A stretch of 12,784 bases of DNA from Stramonita haemastoma (taxonomy: Eukaryota; Mollusca; Gastropoda; Neogastropoda; Muricidae). A program made the translations under genes and the position numbers. Position 1 is the stretch's first letter. Each line of letters begins with the position of its first letter. This document shows, piece by piece, positions 8,700-12,784 of this stretch. Under the pieces are notes generated by a model. That model did not search any database. It had not been told where the DNA came from and saw only the letters and a list, made by a program, of their open reading frames with translations. Location of the stretch: contig CM060335.1 in assembly GCA_030674155.1 (NCBI GenBank), forward strand, positions 31,234,232-31,247,015. Reading direction: 5' to 3'.

Positions 8700-9022
8700 G
8701 GGGGGGGGGGAGGGGAGGAGGAGGAAGGGGGGGGGAGGAGGGAGGAGGGGAGGGAGGAGGAGGGGAGAAAGAGGGGGGGAAAGGGGAAAAAGGGAAAGGA
8801 GGGAAGGGGGGGGGGAAAAAGGAAGGCGGAAGGGGGAAGGGGAAAGGGGGAGGAGAAAAGGGAAAAGGGGGGGGAGGGGGAAGGAGGAGGGGGAAGGGGG
8901 AAGGGGAAGGGGGAGGAGAAGGGGGGGGGAGGTGGCGGGGGAAAAAAGGGGGCTGGGGGGGAGGGGGGGTTGGGGGTCGGGGGTTTTTTTGGGGGGGGGG
9001 GGGTGGTTTTTTGGGGGGCTAA
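8545..9022. repeat. Long G-rich polypurine tract
   Basis: About 480 bases almost entirely G and A, with G runs of 10-30 in 8640-8710. Such tracts can form G-quadruplexes or triplex DNA and are hard to sequence. The long Gly/Glu/Arg and Pro/Ser frames here, including the longest in the window, are not genes. Confidence 0.95.
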
Positions 9023-9357
9023 AGGGGGAAAAAACATTTTTCCTTTTTAAGGGGGGAAATAGCGCACACATCAAAACACCCCCAAAACCTCCACCTTTTT
9101 GGTGTAAGTTTTAAAAACCCATCGTTTAAAAGGAGAGGGAAGGCGGGCCCTGGATGGCGGGCCCTGATGGGAAACCAGGTGGTGCTTTTGGTGGGCCCTT
9201 TAAAATTTTTTTCTTCCTTCGCTTTTTTCCCCCAATCCCCCCCCTCCCCTCCCCCTCCCCCAAAAATTATGTTTGTTTTTTTGGGATTCTCGTTGTTGCA
9301 AATTATTTTCAACACAGCGTAAGGACATTAAGGTATTATGAAATCATGCACGTGGTT
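9023..9357. other. Unassigned spacer with a short tandem
   Basis: Mixed sequence with a 13-14 bp tandem ggcgggccctg(g)at at 9142-9155 and 9156-9168. No gene or recognised mobile element was seen. Confidence 0.5.
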
Positions 9358-9476
9358 TTGTGTGTGTGTGTGTGTTTTGTGGGTGGGGTGGTGTTGGGGG
9401 GTGGGGTGTTTTGTGTGTGTGTGGGGGGGTGTGTGGGTGTGTACAATCCCATGCTCACACATGCACACCCACACAA
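9358..9476. repeat. GT-rich tract with inverted CA arm
   Basis: (GT)n and GGTGTG units to 9442, followed by CA-rich sequence. tgtgtgggtgt at 9430-9440 is perfectly complementary to acacccacaca at 9465-9475, giving an 11-bp stem with a 24-base loop. Confidence 0.85.
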
Positions 9477-9544
9477 AAATACCTCCCCACATATTCTCGT
9501 GCAGGGTAAACAGTAAATTAAAACACAGAAAAAAGGTTACGCAA

Positions 9545-9690
9545 AGAGAGACTTGGCCCTGAGAGAGGCAGGGGAAAAGCGAAAAAGAGAGCGAGTGAGG
9601 AGAGAGAGGGAATGTGAGGGGGTATGGGGGGAGGATGGGGGGGGGGAAAGAGACACAGACGAGACAGACAGAAAACAGAGACTTTAGTCT
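9545..9690. repeat. Degenerate GA/GACA purine-rich tract
   Basis: Interrupted GAGA, GGAG and GACAGA units with a G-rich centre near 9615-9645. No coding signal was seen. Confidence 0.8.
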
Positions 9691-9705
9691 ACAGGTTCGT
9701 GTTTG

Positions 9706-9735
9706 CAATGAAAAGGGTAACTTTTGCTACCAAAA
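9706..9735 (+). repeat. 30-bp direct repeat, left copy
   Basis: caatgaaaagggtaac followed by ttttgctacc and AAAA. It recurs at 9982-10011 with two substitutions and two single-base indels. The pair brackets the GA and GACA microsatellites. Confidence 0.85.
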
Positions 9736-9838
9736 GAGAGAGAGAGAGAGAGAGGGAGAGAAAAAAGAGAGAGAGAGAGAGAGAGAGAAGAGAGAAAAGA
9801 AAAGAGAGGGGGAGGGAGAGAGAGAGAGAGAGAGAGAC
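9736..9838. repeat. (GA)n microsatellite
   Basis: GA dinucleotides with A-rich and G-rich interruptions. Confidence 0.95.
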
Positions 9839-9950
9839 GACAGACAGACAACAGACGACAGACAGACAACAACAGACAGGCAGACAGCCCGACAGACAGA
9901 CAGACAACAGACAGACAAAACAGCCCGAAAAAAACAGACAGACAGACAGA
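9839..9950. repeat. (GACA)n microsatellite
   Basis: Degenerate GACA tetranucleotides, with GACAACA and GACAGCCC interruptions. Confidence 0.95.
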
Positions 9951-9981
9951 AATTTAAAGCCCACACATTCTGCTTTTTTCC

Positions 9982-10011
9982 CAATGAAAGGGTAACTACT
10001 GCTACCCAAAA
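9982..10011 (+). repeat. 30-bp direct repeat, right copy
   Basis: caatgaaagggtaactac followed by tgctaccc and AAAA, the partner of 9706-9735. The GGGTA and TACCC ends could form a short stem. Confidence 0.85.
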
Positions 10012-10227
10012 AAAAAAACGTGCTACCCTAACCACAACAAACGAACATTTTCCCAGACACCCTTTTTCAATCAGGAGAAAAAGGAAGCCAATCATTTTAT
10101 GCTGTAATGCCCTGACGTTTAAAAATAATAATCAAGTGCTGTGCTCGTCATCTGACGACCTGGGGTTTTCCACCACCACCAAAGGCACCCAAAACCACCC
10201 CCTCCCAGGACTTAGTGCCTGGTGGGG
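10012..10227. other. Unassigned spacer
   Basis: Complex sequence with no recognised repeat or gene. A short open plus-strand frame runs through it from the GA microsatellite and is not supported. Confidence 0.5.
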
Positions 10228-10575
10228 GAGGGGGGTAGCCTAGTGGTCAAAAACACTGCGCTGGAAAAATTTTTACGCCCCGGTTCGATTCCGGTTGAGA
10301 GGAATTTTTTTCCTAGAGTTAACATCAGTGCGACTCCCCCCCTCTCCCCAAAAGTCCCCCCCCGGGTGAGAAAATTTTTAACCCCAGGCCCCGTGTGCGA
10401 CCGGGACGCAAACATCTTGGGGCCCCACCCTTAAATTTTCCCGTTCCGCTTCCCCTTTAAAAGTAGGCCCCGTGTGCCGGGGGAACAGATGACACGATTT
10501 ACAAAAAAATGCATACACACGGGGGAAATGGGTGCAAAAAAACACATGAGGGACTTATTCATTATCCTCGATAAA
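10228..10575 (+). mobile_element. tRNA-derived SINE D, full length
   Basis: The A box TAGCCTAGTGG at 10236-10246 and B box GGTTCGATTCC at 10282-10292 both match the RNA polymerase III consensus exactly, at tRNA-like spacing. The body aligns with SINEs A and C: gttaacatcagtg, ccccaaaagtcc, ggccccgtgtgcga, gtaggcc and gaacagatgaca. The tail cattatcctc matches SINE A. Compared with A and B, its central part (10354-10440) has runs of C, G and A where the others have mixed bases. It ends in an AT-rich tail. Confidence 0.92.
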
Positions 10576-10645
10576 AAAAAGAATAAATAAAAAATTTTTA
10601 ATAAAAAAAATAAATAAACAAATATAAAAAAAAATTTTTTTTTTT
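10570..10645. repeat. AT-rich tail tract
   Basis: AAATAAAT and long A and T runs between SINE D and SINE E, probably an expanded SINE D tail. Confidence 0.8.
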
Positions 10646-10900
10646 AAAGGCCCGGGTTCGAGCCACCACCAAGGAAAAGGGATCCATTCCCTCCCCCCCC
10701 CGGAGTTAAACAGCAGAAAAGACCCCCCACTCCCCTGGAGGTCTTTTGGGGAAAGAAACTTTAAAAACCGAGGAGGTCCTATGCACGAAACAACCGCAGA
10801 ATAAACTTGCATGCACCCCATGTTAAAACCCCCTTTCCACCTTTAGGAAAGGTAGGGCAAATTTCGTTTCGGTAGGAACGGGTAAGAAAAATTTTTTTTT
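10646..10900 (+). mobile_element. SINE E, diverged tRNA-derived SINE lacking its A box
   Basis: B-box-like GGTTCGAGCC at 10655-10664. The central domain at about 10741-10773 ends in aaaccgagg, and downstream blocks (cgcagaataaacttgc, caccttt.ggaaaggtaggg) parallel the other SINEs. The segment between head and central domain differs from SINEs A-D, so this is a separate subfamily. The first ~40 bases of the tRNA head are absent. Confidence 0.7.
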
Positions 10901-11196
10901 AAAAAAACGCATGCCCCCCCAAAACTGGTGAAGTGTTTAAAAAAGCATCTCCCAAAATCAGAAAGCAGCTGCCTTAAAGGGAGGCAATAAATAAATTTTA
11001 AAAGGCTGCATAGGGAAAAAACTCACCAAATTGGTGAACCTCAGGGGGTCTAGTTTAAGGAACAAAAGCCCCCCCTTTCCCCCCCCCCACCCACCCCCCA
11101 AACCCAAAAAAACAAAAAACACTACCAAAAACTCCAAGAAACAACAAGACATAAAAACATTAAATGGATTGATGAATCCCATTTTGTTTTTATATC
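10901..11196. other. Spacer with A-rich and C-rich runs
   Basis: 10901-11006 ends in aataaataaattttaaaa and may be further 3' sequence of SINE E or a small separate repeat. 11060-11110 is C- and A-rich low complexity. No gene was seen. Confidence 0.45.
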
Positions 11197-11592
11197 GGAT
11201 GTGGTTTGGTGGTCTAGAGGTAATGCCCTGTCTAAAAAGCGAAAAAGGGGGCCCGGGGCGAAGTGTGCGGTGGTTTAAATCCCGTTGGGCCCAAAAAATT
11301 TCCCCCCCCATCCATAAAAATTTATGGTGGTGGTCTTTGGGGGCTAGTCTTTCGGATAAGACGATAAACCGAGGACCCGTGTGTTACACATGTTTTTTTA
11401 GCGCCCCCTAAAAGAACCCATGGCAACAAGAGAGTTTTTTCCTAGGCAAAATTATGTAGAAAAAGCCACCCTGATAGGAAAACAAATAAAAGTATTAACA
11501 GGGGAAAAAAAAAAAAAAAAAGGGGGGGCGCTGCTCTTATGGGAAAGCGCTCTCCCCGGGGAGAGCAGCCCGAATTTTTTACGCATTTTGTG
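11197..11592 (+). mobile_element. tRNA-derived SINE F, head of composite repeat copy 2
   Basis: A-box-like TGGTCTAGAGG at 11210-11220 and B-box-like GGTTTAAATCC at 11272-11282. The central domain at 11349-11374 has ttcggataagacgataaacc and gagg. The block aaaattatgtagaaaaagcc follows, then an A-tract at 11503-11521 and the 18-bp palindrome (11549-11566), ending at cagcccgaattt before the GT tract. The tail and head differ from the A-D type; only the central domain is shared. It aligns with minus-strand SINE G at 2383-2684. Confidence 0.88.
11549..11566. repeat. 18-bp perfect palindrome, copy 2
   Basis: Identical to 2398-2415. It is an uninterrupted self-complementary sequence near the 3' end of the SINE portion. 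Confidence 0.95.
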
Positions 11593-11593
11593 G

Positions 11594-11666
11594 GGTGTGT
11601 GTTTTGTGTTTGGTGTGGTGTGTGTGTGTGTGGTGTGTTTTGTGTGTGGTGTGTGTGTGTGTGTGT
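11594..11666. repeat. (GT)n microsatellite
   Basis: Imperfect GT/GGTGTG/TTTTGTG units. It is the inverse counterpart of the (CA)n at 2302-2382. Confidence 0.95.
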
Positions 11667-11812
11667 TTCTTCTTCTTTTTTTCCCCCTTTCCCCACCTCC
11701 CCCTCCAAACCCCCCAAACCCCCCCCCCTACCACACACACCCTCATTTTCTCCTCCCCCCCCCTCTTCAAACCCCCCCCCCCCTGCCCCAAACCCCCCCC
11801 TTTCACTCCACT
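11667..11812. repeat. Polypyrimidine tract
   Basis: TTC units followed by C-rich sequence with the conserved interruption taccacacacacc. It is the inverse of 2155-2300. Pro-rich frames are artefacts. Confidence 0.92.
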
Positions 11813-11814
11813 AA

Positions 11815-12056
11815 TTTTTTTTTTTTTTGTGGTCTGTAATTTTTTGCCCACCCATGAATGCTTGCAGCAGCCCAGATTAAAATACCAAAAAATTTTCTGT
11901 AGCCAAGTTCCCCTCGCACCCGGGGGTTTTTTATCTGCACTCCGGGCCCGGCGCCGCTTTCCCGCAAGGATGCTTTTTTGGGTAATGGAGAGTGGGGCCC
12001 TCCCAAAACTGGGCCTAACCACACAGTAGCCCGCTCTTAATCAACTAAAAGGCGTC
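11815..12056 (+). repeat. Unrecognised repeat unit X, copy 2
   Basis: Reverse-complement match to 1931-2154. Shared words include catgaatgcttgcagcagc, ttaaaatacc, tctgtagccaagttc, atctgcactcc, aaggatgctt, cacacagtagc and ctaaaaggcgtcc. Copy-2-specific changes turn short mixed stretches into runs of C, G or A. It is followed by an A-rich tract (12057-12080). Confidence 0.75.
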
Positions 12057-12270
12057 CAAAAAAAAAAAAAAACAAAAAACGCATCAAAGACATACAAAGC
12101 ACGCACGCATGTAAGCATACACCAGGCGCGTGGACACCACACATTTCACACGGGGCGCGCATGCATGCACAAAAACACAAAATTTCAAGCACACAACCCC
12201 CCCGCGAGCGGGGCCCCACATACACTCTCTCTCTCTCTCTCTCCCCTCTTTTCCTCCTTTTCCCCTCTCA
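12057..12270. repeat. A-rich tail, CA-rich tract and (CT)n
   Basis: The A run at 12057-12078 ends the composite repeat. CA- and GC-rich sequence resembling the inverse of 1721-1900 follows, then (CT)n at about 12224-12244 and CT-rich DNA. Confidence 0.8.
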
Positions 12271-12451
12271 TTTTTCATGATGGAAAGGGGTGATCCAAAA
12301 AACTTAAAATTTTATTTATTTTGTTTTGTTGTTAAAAAAATAAAAAAAAAAAAAAAAAAAGGGGAATAATATTATTCAAAAGCCCCATTTTTTTTTTAAA
12401 AAAAATTTTTATTTTTTAAAATAAATAAATTTTCATCCAAACCCTCCTGCC
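12271..12451. other. AT-rich spacer with A and T runs
   Basis: Contains an A-rich run at about 12338-12360 and T and A runs to 12430. No gene or identified repeat was seen. Confidence 0.6.
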
Positions 12452-12512
12452 CTTTTACTTGCAGGTTTAGATTCGAATAGGATTATATAGGAATGTCTAC
12501 TTCTTTTTTGTG
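12452..12512 (+). repeat. Outer direct repeat, right copy
   Basis: cttgcaggtttagattcgaa, then attataggaatgtct-like sequence, leading into GTGTGTTG units. It matches 1424-1485 in the same orientation with small deletions. Confidence 0.75.
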
Positions 12513-12632
12513 TGTGTTGGGGGGGGGGTTGTTGTTTGTGTGTTGGTGGTTGGGTTGAAGTGTTGTGTATGTGTTGTTTGTGTGTGTGTTGTATGTTGTT
12601 TGTGTGTTGTGTGTGTGTGTGTGTGTGTTGTA
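12508..12632. repeat. (GTTGT)n / (GT)n microsatellite
   Basis: GT, GTTGTTT and G-run units, the same type of tract that follows the left direct repeat at 1477-1720. Confidence 0.93.
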
Positions 12633-12745
12633 GAGAAGTGAGAGAGAGGAGAGAGAGAGAGAGAAAGAAGAGGAAAAGAACAGAAGAGAAAAAGAGAAAA
12701 GAAAAAAGAAAAGGGAGTGATGTGTGCGCGCTCGCGCGTGTGTGT
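12633..12745. repeat. GA-rich tract followed by alternating GC/GT
   Basis: GA dinucleotides and AAGAG units to 12718, then tgtgtgcgcgctcgcgcgtg at 12721-12740, an alternating and largely self-complementary stretch. Confidence 0.9.
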
Positions 12746-12784
12746 CTTGTATGGTTTGTTAGCTGCACGCCACGTGTGTTTGGA

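Larger units (their letters stand above)
11270..12245 (+). repeat. Composite repeat copy 2 (inverted partner of 1680-2684)
   Basis: The same series as copy 1 in opposite orientation: SINE, A-tract, palindrome, GT tract, polypyrimidine tract, X, A-rich tail and CA-rich flank. Differences from copy 1 are mostly expanded homopolymers and bases replaced by a neighbour, a pattern more typical of consensus error than of mutation. Confidence 0.85.

Noticed and set aside
8163..9074. 303-codon Pro-rich minus-strand frame and overlapping Gly-rich plus-strand frames
   Set aside because: They translate the polypurine/polypyrimidine tract. Several frames on both strands stay open at once, as low-complexity DNA predicts.
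9533..9560. Possible third copy of the 30-bp direct repeat (ggttacgcaaagagaga)
   Set aside because: Only a short partial resemblance in purine-rich DNA, too weak to count.
9840..9950. CRISPR-like spaced repeats
   Set aside because: It is a degenerate GACA microsatellite with no constant repeat length and no unique spacers.
10228..10300. Functional tRNA gene from perfect A and B boxes
   Set aside because: No cloverleaf with acceptor and anticodon stems can be formed. The body continues into SINE sequence.

Overview
The window looks like repeat-rich intergenic or intronic DNA from an animal nuclear genome. The best guess is a lophotrochozoan, probably a mollusc. The guess rests on dense tRNA-derived SINEs whose central domain and tail resemble repeats I recall from molluscs, on a LINE with an APE-type endonuclease and reverse transcriptase, and on very abundant (GT)n, (GA)n, (GACA)n and trinucleotide microsatellites. 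I see no cellular protein-coding gene, no tRNA or rRNA gene, no CRISPR array and no bacterial-style operon. Almost all long open frames are translations of microsatellites or SINEs.

Layout. 1-1425: a (GA)n tract, two SINE copies joined head to head (SINE A minus, SINE B plus), a third SINE (C, plus) and a trinucleotide repeat tract. 1424-2684: a short sequence repeated near the right edge, GT-rich microsatellites, an unrecognised ~220-bp repeat unit ('X'), a polypurine tract, a (CA)n tract and a minus-strand SINE (G) cut by a 100-N assembly gap (2685-2784). 2785-5600: a minus-strand LINE remnant. Endonuclease, linker and reverse transcriptase are in the correct order but broken by frameshifts, and the 3' end is lost in the gap. 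5600-7560: a C-rich pyrimidine tract, AT-rich DNA and an unassigned GC-richer island. 7560-10010: mostly simple sequence, including a ~480-bp polypurine/poly-G block and GA/GACA microsatellites bracketed by a 30-bp direct repeat. 10228-11590: three plus-strand SINEs (D, E, F). 11590-12245: the X unit again with the same flanks, inverted relative to 1680-2684. 12245-12784: AT-rich DNA, the second copy of the short flanking repeat, and GT/GA microsatellites.

Two observations matter most. First, about 1 kb at 1680-2684 and 11270-12245 is one composite unit (tRNA-like SINE, A-tract, palindrome, GT tract, polypyrimidine tract, X, A-rich tail) present twice in opposite orientation. Second, comparing these copies shows a systematic error signature right of the gap: bases are replaced by their neighbours and homopolymers are expanded. 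Much of the apparent decay of the LINE and of SINEs D-F may therefore be poor consensus sequence rather than biology.

Nothing here looks like a novel enzymatic or defence system. The interest lies in the composite repeat, the SINE domain shared between different SINE types, and the data-quality boundary.
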